From Burkholderia sp. Bp8963 (GTDB lineage: Bacteria; Pseudomonadota; Gammaproteobacteria; Burkholderiales; Burkholderiaceae): a stretch of 64,000 bases of DNA. Under the pieces are notes generated by a model, which was given only the letters and a program-made list of their open reading frames with translations, searched no databases and had not been told where the DNA came from. The stretch covers positions 62,001 to 126,000 of the forward strand of contig NZ_QTQP01000017.1 in assembly GCF_003854275.1 (NCBI RefSeq), read 5' to 3'. How positions within the stretch are numbered: the first letter of the stretch is position 1; every line of letters starts with the position of its first letter. Positions 44,645-52,674 of this stretch are shown in pieces. A program made the translations under genes and the position numbers.

Positions 44645-45751
44645 ATGATTCGGGTCGAATGCGACGCGTATCTGCTCGTACGCGACAGCAACGGCGTGAC
44701 GGCGAGCCTGTCGGACGTGGCGCCGCTGCTCGAACTCGTCGCGCGGACGGGCAGCATCGCGCAGGCCGCGCAGGTGAAGGGACTGTCTTACCGGCATGCG
44801 TGGGGGCTGCTGCGCGCGCTGGAGGCCTGCGTCGGCGGTGCGCTGATCGAGACCGCCCGGGGCAAGGGCTCGACGCTGTCAGAACTCGGGCAGGCAGTCG
44901 TCGATGCGCAGCGCCTCGCGCGCAGCCGTCTCGACGGGAACCTGCGCGCACTGGCGGCGGAAGTCGCGAGCGACCTGAACCGGCGGCTCGCGCAGCGAGA
45001 TGGCGCGGTGCGCATCCATGCGTCGCACGGCTACGCGGTCGCGGCGCTCGTGTCGGCGCTCGTCGAAGCGCACGCGTCGGTCGACATCAAGTATCGCGAG
45101 AGCGTCGAGGCCGTGCAGGCGCTTGCGCGCGGCGAGTGCGAACTGGCAGGGTTTCATCTGCCGCGCGGCGCGTTTCGTGGACAGTGCGCACAGATCTACC
45201 AGCCGTGGCTCGACGATACGCGTCACGTGCTGATTCACCTGACGCGTCGCCAGCAAGGCTTGTTCTTGCCGCGCGGCAACCCGAAACGGGTCAGCGGGCT
45301 GTCCGACCTCGCGCGCGACGACATCCGGTTCGTCAACCGGCAGCCGGGCTCGGGCACGCGCATGCTGCTCGATCTCGCGCTGCGCGACATCGGCGTCGAT
45401 CCGGAGCGCATCAACGGCTATGCGTCGGCGGAGCTGACCCATTCGGCGATCGCAGCGTTCGTCGCGAGCGGGATGGCCGATCTCGGCTTCGGCGTCGAGC
45501 CGGCCGCGCATCATTTCGGGCTCGATTTCATCCCGGTCGTCGACGAGGATTACTACTTCGCGTGCGAGCGCGCGCGGCTCGACGAACGGCCGCTCGCGGG
45601 CGTGCTCGCATTGCTGCGCGACGCGCGCTTCATCGAGCGGGTCGCCCGTCTCGACGGCTACGATCCGGCCGCGTGCGGCACGCTGACGAGCGTCGCGGCG
45701 GGGCTCGCCGGCGATGACGCCGGTGCCGCGCGCGACGGCAACGCAAGGTAA
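44645..45751 (+). CDS. fdsR: Transcriptional regulator of the fds operon (ModE-N plus PBP domain)
   Basis: 368 aa. N-terminal ModE/LysR-like winged helix (LLELVARTGSIAQAAQVKGLSYRHAWGLLRALEA, about 28-62) followed by a periplasmic-binding-protein-like ligand domain (about 105-345: NRQPGSGTRMLLDLAL, LGFGVEPAAHHFGLDF). This domain pair and the divergent position next to fdsG fit FdsR, the regulator described in Cupriavidus; formate or molybdenum sensing is plausible. Start ATG at 44645. Confidence 0.85.
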   Translation: MIRVECDAYLLVRDSNGVTASLSDVAPLLELVARTGSIAQAAQVKGLSYRHAWGLLRALEACVGGALIETARGKGSTLSELGQAVVDAQRLARSRLDGNLRALAAEVASDLNRRLAQRDGAVRIHASHGYAVAALVSALVEAHASVDIKYRESVEAVQALARGECELAGFHLPRGAFRGQCAQIYQPWLDDTRHVLIHLTRRQQGLFLPRGNPKRVSGLSDLARDDIRFVNRQPGSGTRMLLDLALRDIGVDPERINGYASAELTHSAIAAFVASGMADLGFGVEPAAHHFGLDFIPVVDEDYYFACERARLDERPLAGVLALLRDARFIERVARLDGYDPAACGTLTSVAAGLAGDDAGAARDGNAR

Positions 45752-45852
45752 CGGGTGCGCGATCGAACCGCGCTGCAGCGGCGGGGGATTTGCGCTACGC
45801 TTGCCGCTTGATCAACGTTCCAACAAGCACGCCGCTCAGGCGTCGTCCCGCC

Positions 45853-46122
45853 ATGAAATTTTCCGTTCCCCTCGCCGCGGCAGCGTTGACCGCGGGCCTG
45901 CTCGTCGCCGTTTCGCCGTTCGCGTTCGCACAGAATTCGCCGGGTGTGCCCGGCGGGATCCTGAGCGACCAGTTTCGCCTGAACGAGCATCCGCAAATGC
46001 CGTTCGCGGCGTCGGCGCCGTCGAAGAAATACCAGACGAGCAAGAAGTCCGCGCTGCGCCGCAAGGGCGACTTGGGCGATCCGAACGGCTGCAACCTGAA
46101 ATGTCCGATGGATGGCGAGTAA
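45853..46122 (+). CDS. Small exported hypothetical protein
   Basis: 89 aa. Signal peptide (MKFSVPLAAAALTAGLLVAV..., cleavage after FAFA at about 25), then a short, Ser/Lys-rich mature part with a C-terminal NGCNLKCPMDGE carrying two Cys. No family is recognised with confidence. The upstream in-frame ATG at 45790 lacks a signal-peptide context. About 100 bases after fdsR, same strand. Confidence 0.72.
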   Translation: MKFSVPLAAAALTAGLLVAVSPFAFAQNSPGVPGGILSDQFRLNEHPQMPFAASAPSKKYQTSKKSALRRKGDLGDPNGCNLKCPMDGE

Positions 46123-46454
46123 TGCACGGGTAATACGGGTAACGCGTCAGGATGTGCGCGGCGCCGCGCAGGCATGACGGAACCTGACCGGGGTGTTGCG
46201 CAGCTTGCCGGACGGACTGACTGTACAAGAGAGCATCGATTGCAAGCCCCGCGAAGCATGCCGCTTCGTGGGGCTTGCGCATTTCGGGCGACGATTTCGA
46301 TCGGATTGGCGTGATCTAGTGGTTAACCCGTGTCCAGGAAGTATGTGTTCCCGAAACCTGCCTTATTCTTAAGCAACTGCCTACATAAACTTCAGGTGTC
46401 AGCGATGAACGAGGCGTTCATCGCGAAAACGGACAAATCTGGAGGTAGGTCATC
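46123..46454. other. 332-bp gap with two hairpins
   Basis: No gene. A long stem (AAGCCCCGCGAAGC, about 46242-46255, with its near-complement to 46275) could end the upstream transcript, but it lacks a T run. A perfect 10-bp hairpin lies at 46402-46424 in the DUF4148 leader. Confidence 0.55.
46402..46424 (+). promoter_or_regulatory. Perfect leader hairpin before the DUF4148 gene
   Basis: GCGATGAACG (46402-46411) pairs exactly with CGTTCATCGC (46415-46424), loop AGG. It ends 30 bases before the ATG and could protect or regulate the mRNA; an operator is also possible. Confidence 0.5.
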
Positions 46455-46808
46455 ATGAAGTCGCTCGTTCAAGCCGTTGTCGTTGCAGCCGCACTCGTTG
46501 CCCCGGTCGCGTCGTTCGCGCAGTCGGGTTCGCAGATCACTCGTGCGCAAGTGCGTGCCGAACTGGTTCAGCTCCAGCAGGCAGGCTACAACACCGCACG
46601 CGGTGAAGATCCGCATTATCCGGCGGCGATCCAGGCCGCGACTGCGCGTATCGCCGAACAGCAGCAAAACGCCGTCACGCAGGCACAAGGTGTCGACGTC
46701 AGCGGCTATGGCGCGCAAGCGCAAGGTGCATCGGCTTCCGGTTTGCGTGCGGCCGGCGTGCGCCCGGCAACTGCCGAGGAAATGAAGTCGCTGTATCGCG
46801 GCAGCTAA
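46455..46808 (+). CDS. DUF4148 family exported protein
   Basis: 117 aa. Signal peptide (MKSLVQAVVVAAALVAPVAS, cleavage after FAQ/S), then SQITRAQVRAELVQLQQAGYN and DPHYPAAIQAA, the hallmark of DUF4148. Periplasmic, function unknown, many paralogues in Burkholderia. A strong GGAGG site lies just upstream, and a perfect hairpin is in the leader. Confidence 0.9.
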   Translation: MKSLVQAVVVAAALVAPVASFAQSGSQITRAQVRAELVQLQQAGYNTARGEDPHYPAAIQAATARIAEQQQNAVTQAQGVDVSGYGAQAQGASASGLRAAGVRPATAEEMKSLYRGS

Positions 46809-46992
46809 GAGCAACGAAGGGCAGCGAAGGCAGTCGAGCGGCACCTAAGCGGCGGTCAAGCGATAGCTAAGCGGCCGGCGGTGCGGCAGCTGCGACGATC
46901 AGTCGCGCCTCGCGCCGAATCGACGATCGCGAGTAGCCGGCGCCGCGATTGCGAATTCTCGCCCCATACGCAGGTTCCGGCAGGACAAGGCG

Positions 46993-47721
46993 TCAGCGGC
47001 CCCGGGCCGCCGTGGCGCCGTCCGCCGTTTGCGCGGCGGGCAATTCGCGCCGTTCCGCACGGACACGCGCTGTGCCGGCGGACAGCGGGCCTCCTTGCGA
47101 GGAGGCGGTCGGTTGCCATGCGCCTGGCCGCGAATGGACGGCCCCGTCGATCCGGCGTTCGAAGCGGTACACGACGGCAGGTGGAAAGTTCATCCATGCG
47201 ATGCCGACCCGTGCGGCACGGATCCCGATCGCTTCGAGATGTCGCGCGTGGATCGGGCAGCGCGGCGCATACGTGAATTGATAGAACGCGCCGCTGGCGG
47301 CCAAATGGTGCGCGAATGCGCCTTGCACGATCGCGACCGCCTGTTCGACAGGCATCGCGACGAGCGGCAATCCGCTGACGATCGCGTGGGCTCGCTCGGT
47401 GCCGAAGAAGCCGTCCGTCATCGCGAGCCGGGTTGCGTCCATCTGCATCACGCGCAGCGCGGGGAACTGGCGCCGCAGCGCGGCGGCGAACGCAGGATCG
47501 GCCTCGACCAGCACCAGCCGGTCGCTGTTCACGCCGCGTGCCAGCAGCGCGCGGGTGAACACGCCGGTGCCTGCGCCAAGCTCGATCACGGACGCGTTGT
47601 CATGCGGGATCTGCGCGGTGATCAGTGCGGCGAGCGCCGGGCTCGACGGCGCGAGTGCGCCGACCCGACGCGGGTTGCGCAGCCAGGTACGCAGGAACAG
47701 CACCCATTCAGGCAATCGCAT
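46993..47721 (-). CDS. SAM-dependent methyltransferase (phospholipid N-methyltransferase-like)
   Basis: 242 aa. Class I Rossmann methyltransferase with motif I VIELGAGTGVFTRALLARG and an acidic residue at the end of strand 2 (LVLVEAD). The N-terminus MRLPEWVLFLRTWLRNPRRVGALAPSS resembles PmtA-type phosphatidylethanolamine N-methyltransferases and related rRNA-dimethylase-like enzymes. The start at 47721 has AAGGAG upstream; the frame to 47844 is not supported. The C-terminal 40 residues are low-complexity. The substrate is inferred. Confidence 0.8.
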   Translation of the reverse strand: MRLPEWVLFLRTWLRNPRRVGALAPSSPALAALITAQIPHDNASVIELGAGTGVFTRALLARGVNSDRLVLVEADPAFAAALRRQFPALRVMQMDATRLAMTDGFFGTERAHAIVSGLPLVAMPVEQAVAIVQGAFAHHLAASGAFYQFTYAPRCPIHARHLEAIGIRAARVGIAWMNFPPAVVYRFERRIDGAVHSRPGAWQPTASSQGGPLSAGTARVRAERRELPAAQTADGATAARGR

Positions 47722-48086
47722 CGACGGGCTCCTTACGGGATTCGAGCGGTGCGGTGGAAGTGGAAGGCGGCGAGCGAGACGTCCGCCATCAGAATCAGCA
47801 TAGTGGGCCAGCGCGCATTCCGACACGTTGGTTGTTACAGTCATTTACGTGACGGGCGCGCCTGCCGTAACGCAGGTCGAAGGCGGGGCGTGAGTGTGAT
47901 AGCGGTCGGGGGCCAAACGGAGATTTTGGAGCCCGTTGTTCTCGATCATGCGCAACTGGAAACGTCGATCGCTCCTGTCGACACCGGCCCTTGGGTATGA
48001 TGGCGATATACCGGCGATCAGAATTCGGACGAGCTAGATCGCGGCCTCATTAGAAAAATTCGATTCCCACAAGTAGCGAGAGACCA
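47722..48086. other. 365-bp junction between core and accessory segment
   Basis: No gene. Base composition falls from about 68% GC to lower values across this stretch, so the left edge of the accessory segment probably lies here or just beyond. No copy of the ssrA 3' end in the expected orientation was found, so the left attachment site cannot be placed. Confidence 0.45.
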
Positions 48087-49028
48087 ATGAAGAAGATCGT
48101 TCTTGCGGCAGGGGTTGCTGCAATGGCTGCGGCCCTCCTTTCTGCCTGCGACAAGGGTTCTGGAGGGGCGGTGGCTAGTTCAAATCCGTCACCACCTCAA
48201 GCTAGCTCCGCCCCAAGTGTTTCGCCAACTTCTACTGCACCGGCAGTGCAAACGGTTCCTGCTCCGCCGAGGCACAACTACGCGCTCAACCAAGATGGCA
48301 CCTATGGGTATGAGCCTGCGTTGAGTGAGGATGACATTCGGAGTGGCAAGGCCGTCAAATCCCTTGTGATGATGCGCTACGTAGGGCTTCGCAACGGAAC
48401 GTACGTTCTGCTGGTTCTGAACGACGATAATCCGAACGTGACAAGCCGCATCACATGCCAGGCGCCGTGTAACTTCGCGAAATCAGAAATCATGGCGGGT
48501 GACTCGGTGGTGAAAACGGAAACGCTTCGAGTCGTGCCGAACTCGATGATTGGCGCGATGCTGGAAGATGCCATGGCCGGCCAGTTGTCTCCGTATGGGC
48601 AGCAGTTGCCGACCATGTCGCAGTATGCGAACAATACGGAACCGGCTAATGTTCCGTCTGCTGCGCCGTCGCCAGATACCGCACCGCAAGCTGCGCCCGT
48701 TCAAGTATCAGCGTCGACATCACCCGCGGGAGCGGGTGCATTACAACAAACGAGTTTCGACTGCGGTAAGGCGAAGTCCATCCCTGAGTACCTCATTTGC
48801 CACGATCCGGACCTTGCTGCCTCTGATCGTGATCTGGCCGTAGCGTATCAGCAGGCGAAGGATGCGGTTGTGGACAAGGCCGCGTTCACCGAGCGGGTTC
48901 GTAAACAATGGAACTTCCGCGAGAAGAACTGCCACGACAAGGAGTGCCTTGCGTCTTGGTATGCCTACCAGAAGCGTGTCCTGACGAAGATTGCGCAGAC
49001 GGGTGATGTATCCGCGCGCGACGACTGA
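48087..49028 (+). CDS. Lipoprotein with LprI/DUF1311-like C-terminal domain
   Basis: 313 aa. Lipobox LLSAC (Cys about 21), then a Ser/Pro-rich linker (about 25-60). A middle domain is of unknown type (YVGLRNGTYVLLVLNDDNPN, ITCQAPCNFAKSEI). The C-terminal about 85 residues have the four-Cys LprI/lysozyme-inhibitor-like pattern: SFDCGKAKSIPEYLICHDPDLAASDRDLAVAYQQA ... NCHDKECLASWYAYQKRVL. Possibly a periplasmic lysozyme inhibitor or stress protein. Codon use is less GC3-biased than in core genes, consistent with acquired DNA. Confidence 0.78.
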   Translation: MKKIVLAAGVAAMAAALLSACDKGSGGAVASSNPSPPQASSAPSVSPTSTAPAVQTVPAPPRHNYALNQDGTYGYEPALSEDDIRSGKAVKSLVMMRYVGLRNGTYVLLVLNDDNPNVTSRITCQAPCNFAKSEIMAGDSVVKTETLRVVPNSMIGAMLEDAMAGQLSPYGQQLPTMSQYANNTEPANVPSAAPSPDTAPQAAPVQVSASTSPAGAGALQQTSFDCGKAKSIPEYLICHDPDLAASDRDLAVAYQQAKDAVVDKAAFTERVRKQWNFREKNCHDKECLASWYAYQKRVLTKIAQTGDVSARDD

Positions 49029-49782
49029 CATCGAAGTCAGCTGGCAAAGCGGGCCGTAACACGCTAGTCAGCGTAGATGCATTGATAGGGCAACCGCTAT
49101 CGTGCTGTTCCCAGTGCTATATCACGTAAGGTTGCCCACGTCGCCCCACAGATCCAAGCCGCTGCCCGGATGTTGGCGCAATTTTCGTCAGTGGCCACCT
49201 TACGCCGGGCGCACGGGTGCGAGCCGCGCGCCGCAGCTAATTCAACTGACCAAAGTCTGTTCCGTCTGGCGGAACGAGGAGGTGCATCTCTGGTTGGCGG
49301 ATCCGATCGGGTATCGGGTTTGAACATGCGAACAGCAAATCAGCAAGGTAACCGGCGGGTGATAAATGTTGACATCGAACTTTGCGCTACGGTTGCCGCA
49401 CGGTGCGCGCTGCGCCATTCCACTTTCCCTTCGGCATTTCTCCGCGGCATGTCTGGTTTTGAACGCCTGACATGTGGCGCCGGCCTATCAGGCCGGGCAC
49501 GTTGGAGACGCAAGCATGAGTCGGTTGTGGAAGTGGGCCATCTGGCTCGCAATCTTAGCCCTGCTCATCTGGCCCACATCGGCCTGGTGACAGATTTTGT
49601 AACCAAGCCCCCGCCTGCAAGGGCGGGGCTTCGAGGGACATAGATGACCGGCGCCCCTCTAAGGCATGAGTCACAGTCAGGGAGCGTGCTTCCGCGATGC
49701 CGCCGTCCAACCTGGACGTGGCTGCCCGCCAGAAGCTGAGGCGCGCGGCCGTCCACAGCGCATGATCGCGAACGACGTTGCG
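49029..49782. other. 754-bp accessory stretch with one tiny ORF
   Basis: Apart from the 24-aa ORF at 49516 no gene is supported; open frames at 49097-49327 and 49170-49643 lack ribosome-binding sites. A TTGACA word (49369-49374) is present without a good -10. A GC hairpin (AAGCCCCCGCC with a matching arm, about 49604-49630) follows the tiny ORF. Confidence 0.5.
49516..49590 (+). CDS. 24-aa hydrophobic Trp-rich peptide (possible small membrane protein/toxin)
   Basis: Reads MSRLWKWAIWLAILALLIWP then TSAW and stops with TGA. One basic N-terminus plus one hydrophobic helix of about 16 residues is the layout of small inner-membrane proteins and type I toxins. A GGAG site lies 8 bases upstream of the ATG, and a GC-rich hairpin follows 15-40 bases after the stop. 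No homologue is recalled. Short length means chance cannot be excluded. Confidence 0.45.
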   Translation: MSRLWKWAIWLAILALLIWPTSAW

Positions 49783-50406
49783 TCAGCTATTTACGGTCTC
49801 AATCTGCTCTTCGAGCAATCGACTGATGAGCGTTGTAAGCGGCCCAATGTCGGGGCGTGCGCCCTTGGCTTGAGAGCGATCTGCTACCTTTAATGCAGCT
49901 ACGTAATCGTCCCTGTTGTCGCACAGCAGCTCAGGGAGTGTCTTCTTGCCTGGCAACGCTCCGCCGAGCTTCAAACAGGCTACGAAGTATGCAGCGGCGC
50001 GCGCAGTCCGCCCGTTCCCATTTACGAATGGGTGAATATGATTAAGGCGCCATAGAACAAAGGCGGCAAGCTTGGGCGCATCAAATTTGGTCCACCTTGA
50101 GTTGACATAGTGGACGAAGTGTTCCATCTGCGCCGGCACCGAATGAGGCATCGGAGGATGATGGTCGCCCTCATCCTTCCCCAACTCGACCACGCATGGC
50201 CTGTACTCCCCCGCATAGTCATGCAGGCAGGCGATAGCATGGTAGTTCAGTGCCTTGATGACTCTTTCAGAGAGCCATTGTTGCTGGGTGGCCGTCGCGA
50301 CCTCTATCAAAGAGAGCAGGAAGGAGAATTGGCGGGCGGTGTTGGCAACTTCTAGCTGCGTGTAATGCTCGTTCCTCTCGTTCTGAGCCAGTTCCCAGAG
50401 GATCAT
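49783..50406 (-). CDS. Fic-domain protein (AMPylation toxin-like)
   Basis: 207 aa. The Fic motif is complete: HPFVNGNGRTAR (HPFxxGNGRxxR, about 123-134), preceded by a flap region, so it is expected to transfer AMP or another nucleotide moiety to a target protein. No obvious inhibitory (S/T)xxxE(G/N) helix in its own N-terminus is seen, so inhibition would come from a partner. A 62-aa gene ends 4 bases upstream, as in Fic toxin-antitoxin pairs. Codon use is lower in GC than neighbouring core genes. The target is unknown. Confidence 0.85.
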   Translation of the reverse strand: MILWELAQNERNEHYTQLEVANTARQFSFLLSLIEVATATQQQWLSERVIKALNYHAIACLHDYAGEYRPCVVELGKDEGDHHPPMPHSVPAQMEHFVHYVNSRWTKFDAPKLAAFVLWRLNHIHPFVNGNGRTARAAAYFVACLKLGGALPGKKTLPELLCDNRDDYVAALKVADRSQAKGARPDIGPLTTLISRLLEEQIETVNS

Positions 50407-50410
50407 ACTT

Positions 50411-50599
50411 TCAGACAGCAGCGTGCTGCTTCAGCAAATGCTCAACCTTCTCGCGAGTCATACCTTCGCGCTGCCCCATGACGCTGTAGACGAACGACAC
50501 GCGCTGCTGTTCAATGTCCGCCGGAGTCAATGGCTTCTTTGCCGCTGCCGCAAGTCGGGCGAGCAGCTTGCCATCTGTTTTGCTGGCAACAACCTTCAT
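50411..50599 (-). CDS. Small partner of Fic, probable antitoxin
   Basis: 62 aa: MKVVASKTDGKLLARLAAAA then KKPLTPADIEQQRVSFVYSV and a C-terminal helix MTREKVEHLLKQHAAV. Charged, helical, no membrane segment. It is encoded directly upstream of fic (4-base gap) with AAGGAA upstream of its own ATG. QRVSFVY followed by a T/SREKVE helix is what I recall in small proteins preceding fic genes. A canonical (S/T)xxxE(G/N) inhibitory motif is not obvious (SVMGQREG is the nearest), so antitoxin function is inferred from position. Confidence 0.65.
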   Translation of the reverse strand: MKVVASKTDGKLLARLAAAAKKPLTPADIEQQRVSFVYSVMGQREGMTREKVEHLLKQHAAV

Positions 50600-50622
50600 A
50601 GTTCGTTCCTTGGCACGATCGC

Positions 50623-50715
50623 ACCTGTGGATAACCTGCTTACGAAGCTATGCGGAGGCGCGAACGGCAAAATTTGGACGTGAAAAAAACTGCCGAAGGC
50701 AGTTATCCACAGGTG
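50623..50715. repeat. 14-bp inverted repeat with two DnaA-box sequences
   Basis: CACCTGTGGATAAC (50623-50636) is the exact complement of GTTATCCACAGGTG (50702-50715), 65 bases apart. Each arm contains TTATCCACA, the strict DnaA-box consensus. A third TTATCCACA (complement at 50866-50874) lies just past the integrase stop. One arm sits 24 bases upstream of the antitoxin ATG and could be its operator. Confidence 0.6.
50682..50703 (-). terminator. Terminator downstream of the integrase
   Basis: On the minus strand, ACTGCC-TTC-GGCAGT is followed by TTTTTTT. It would end transcription coming from the integrase before the antitoxin-fic unit. Confidence 0.75.
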
Positions 50716-50801
50716 ATATCCGCGCCTCGAAAAATTCAGCAGAGAGATCCGCTTGACCAGCGCAGTGAACGAACTATAGCAAATTGCTACACTCGGGACC
50801 A

Positions 50802-50821
50802 AAAAATTGGGCCCAATTTTT
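50802..50821. repeat. Perfect 20-bp palindrome
   Basis: AAAAATTGGG / CCCAATTTTT with no spacer, 61 bases past the integrase stop. It could form a bidirectional terminator-like hairpin or be a protein-binding site. Confidence 0.6.
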
Positions 50822-50881
50822 GTCGCGGCGCGCCACAACGCTGGCTTGCGAAGAGGGCAGTCCCTTGTGGATAACCCGATG

Positions 50882-52123
50882 CTACGCGCGGGCCGAGTTG
50901 ATCTCGATGACGTTCGCTCCTGCCTTGAGCCGGTCAAGGTAGTCGGCCCAGCGCTGCATCATTTCGCGACGTTTGGGAAGGTGGGCAGTGCGGTTGTATG
51001 CGCGCCCGAGCGGGTCCTTCACGGCGTGCGCGAGCTGCGCCTCGATGATCGCCGCAGGCAGGTGCAGCACTTCGTCCAAGATTGTGCGTGCCATCGCCCT
51101 GAAACCGTGTCCCGTCATCTCGTCGCCGCTGTATCCGAGTCGACGCAACGCGCCGTTGACCGTGTTGTCGGACATGGCACGGTCTTTCGTACGTACGCTC
51201 GGGAACAGAAAGCGGCCACCGCCTGTTAGCGCGTGAAGCTCACGCAGGATTGCGACCGCCTGAGACGACAGCGGAACGATGTGCGCGCCGCCGGATGCCT
51301 TGCCTTGTTTAGTGCGCTTCATCCGATCGCTCGGGATCTCCCAAGTGCTGTCGTCGAGATCAAACTCTGTCCATTCAGCTGCGCGCAGCTCACCGGGTCG
51401 CTGGAAGAGTAGTGGGGCGAGGCGTAGCGCGCACAGCACCGCGAACGTACCCTGATAACCGTCAATCGCACGCAACAGCTCGGCAACTTGCTTCGGGTCT
51501 GTGATAGCTGCCATGTGCTCTTGCTGCACAGGAGGAAGCGCGCCGCGAAGATCGGCCGTTACGTCGCGCGGGGCGCGGCCGGTTGCCACGGCATAGCGGC
51601 ATACCTGTCCGACGTTCGCGTGCAGGCGATGGGCCGTCTCGAGCGCGCCGCGTTTCTCGACCCGGCGCAGAACGTCGAGCACGTCCGGCGGAGCGAGCTC
51701 CGCAATAGGCTTACCTCCGATCCAAGGGAAGGCGTCAACTTCTAGGCGGCGCAAGATGCGAGCTCCGTGGCCATCCGACCAAGTGGGCGCGTACTTGGCG
51801 TGCCACTCGCGAGCAACGGCTTCGAACGAGTTCTCGGCACTCAGCCTAGCCGTGCGCTTCTCAGCTTTTTTCGCTTCACCCGGGTCGACGCCAGCGGCCA
51901 GCTTTTCCCGGGCCTCATCGCGCTTCCGGCGCGCCGCGGCGAGCGTCACATCGGGGTACACGCCGAGCGCCAGCAGTTTCTCTTTGCCGGCGGCTCGGTA
52001 CTTGAGTCGCCAGTAACGCTGCCCGGCCGGCGTGATGAGCAGAAAAAGGCCGCCACCGTCGAACAGCTTGACGGGCTTTTCGGCCGGCTTCGTGTTGCGA
52101 ATGGTCGTGTCGGTGAGCGGCAT
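50882..52123 (-). CDS. Tyrosine-type site-specific integrase (P4/DUF4102 family)
   Basis: 413 codons. N-terminal DUF4102 domain (MPLTDTTIRNTKPAEKPVKL ... LFLLITPAGQRYWRLKYR), SAM-like core-binding domain, then a catalytic domain with Arg in RPGELRAAEW, HGFRAMART (HxxR) and the Tyr in LGRAYNRTAHL. The start at 52123 follows the family; upstream to 52185 the DNA is GGGGGTA repeats, not coding. It lies 165 bases from the 3' end of ssrA with the same orientation, the usual arrangement for an island inserted into tmRNA. Confidence 0.93.
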   Translation of the reverse strand: MPLTDTTIRNTKPAEKPVKLFDGGGLFLLITPAGQRYWRLKYRAAGKEKLLALGVYPDVTLAAARRKRDEAREKLAAGVDPGEAKKAEKRTARLSAENSFEAVAREWHAKYAPTWSDGHGARILRRLEVDAFPWIGGKPIAELAPPDVLDVLRRVEKRGALETAHRLHANVGQVCRYAVATGRAPRDVTADLRGALPPVQQEHMAAITDPKQVAELLRAIDGYQGTFAVLCALRLAPLLFQRPGELRAAEWTEFDLDDSTWEIPSDRMKRTKQGKASGGAHIVPLSSQAVAILRELHALTGGGRFLFPSVRTKDRAMSDNTVNGALRRLGYSGDEMTGHGFRAMARTILDEVLHLPAAIIEAQLAHAVKDPLGRAYNRTAHLPKRREMMQRWADYLDRLKAGANVIEINSARA

Positions 52124-52182
52124 GGGGGTATCTGTACGCGGGGGTATGTCGTATACCCCTGAAAATACCCCCAAATACCCCC
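52124..52182. promoter_or_regulatory. GGGGGTA repeat cluster upstream of the integrase
   Basis: Five copies of GGGGGTA or its complement in 59 bases: 52124-52130 and 52140-52146 on the plus strand, and TACCCC(C) at 52154-52159, 52166-52172 and 52176-52182. The central pair forms a palindrome, GGGGTAT (52141-52147) / ATACCCC (52153-52159). Likely integrase arm-type binding sites or an autoregulatory operator. Confidence 0.65.
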
Positions 52183-52219
52183 GGGCTGTCGATGGGGAAA
52201 CTTTGGCGTCGCTGGAAGT

Positions 52220-52253
52220 AAAAAACCCGCGAAGCCTTGTGCTGTCGCGGGTT
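52220..52253 (-). terminator. Terminator of ssrA
   Basis: Stem AAACCCGCGA / TCGCGGGTTT (about 52222-52231 with 52243-52252) followed on the minus strand by a T run. It lies about 35 bases past the mature 3' end of tmRNA. Confidence 0.8.
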
Positions 52254-52287
52254 TCTTGCTGTCGCTGGTGAAGCTTTGGCGGGAATT

Positions 52288-52657
52288 TGGTGGAGGCGGC
52301 GGGAATCGAACCCGCGTCCAGAAGCGCTCCACGACCAGTTCTACATGTTTAGTTCTGTCATTTGATTTAACCGCAGCGACGCGGACGAACACGCTGCACT
52401 ACGGCGATTCGCTAGATTTTCGACCCGGGCGTCGCGACGCCACCAAGGCTTAACTGACGTATATGACCTCTGGCGGTATTGCTACCGGTCTTGCGACGCT
52501 AGCCCGTCAGTGAACTAGGCAGAGGACGGCGGCCGTTAGGCTGCCAGTGCGAACGTATCGTCGTTTGCAGTTACGTTTTTCCCATTGATTAACGAGGTGA
52601 CGGGTCCTCGACATGCCCTAGCCGCTTCACAACCCCTGTCGAAACCAGGTCGCCCCC
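52288..52657 (-). ncRNA. ssrA: Transfer-messenger RNA (tmRNA)
   Basis: 370 nt with encoded CCA. The tRNA-like ends are GGGGGCG/CGCCTCC with a T arm GGTTCGATTCC. The tag frame (52536-52568, minus) is GCA AAC GAC GAT ACG TTC GCA CTG GCA GCC TAA, giving ANDDTFALAA. One-piece form. It rescues stalled ribosomes and tags the nascent peptide for proteolysis. Its 3' end is the presumed integration site of the neighbouring accessory segment and remains intact. Confidence 0.96.
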
Positions 52658-52674
52658 GCGGATAAGATCAACCA

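Noticed and set aside
48060..48071. TTCGATTCCC resembling the tmRNA T-arm, as a possible left attachment site
   Set aside because: Only about 10 bases match and it is on the opposite strand to ssrA, whereas an attachment repeat should be direct.
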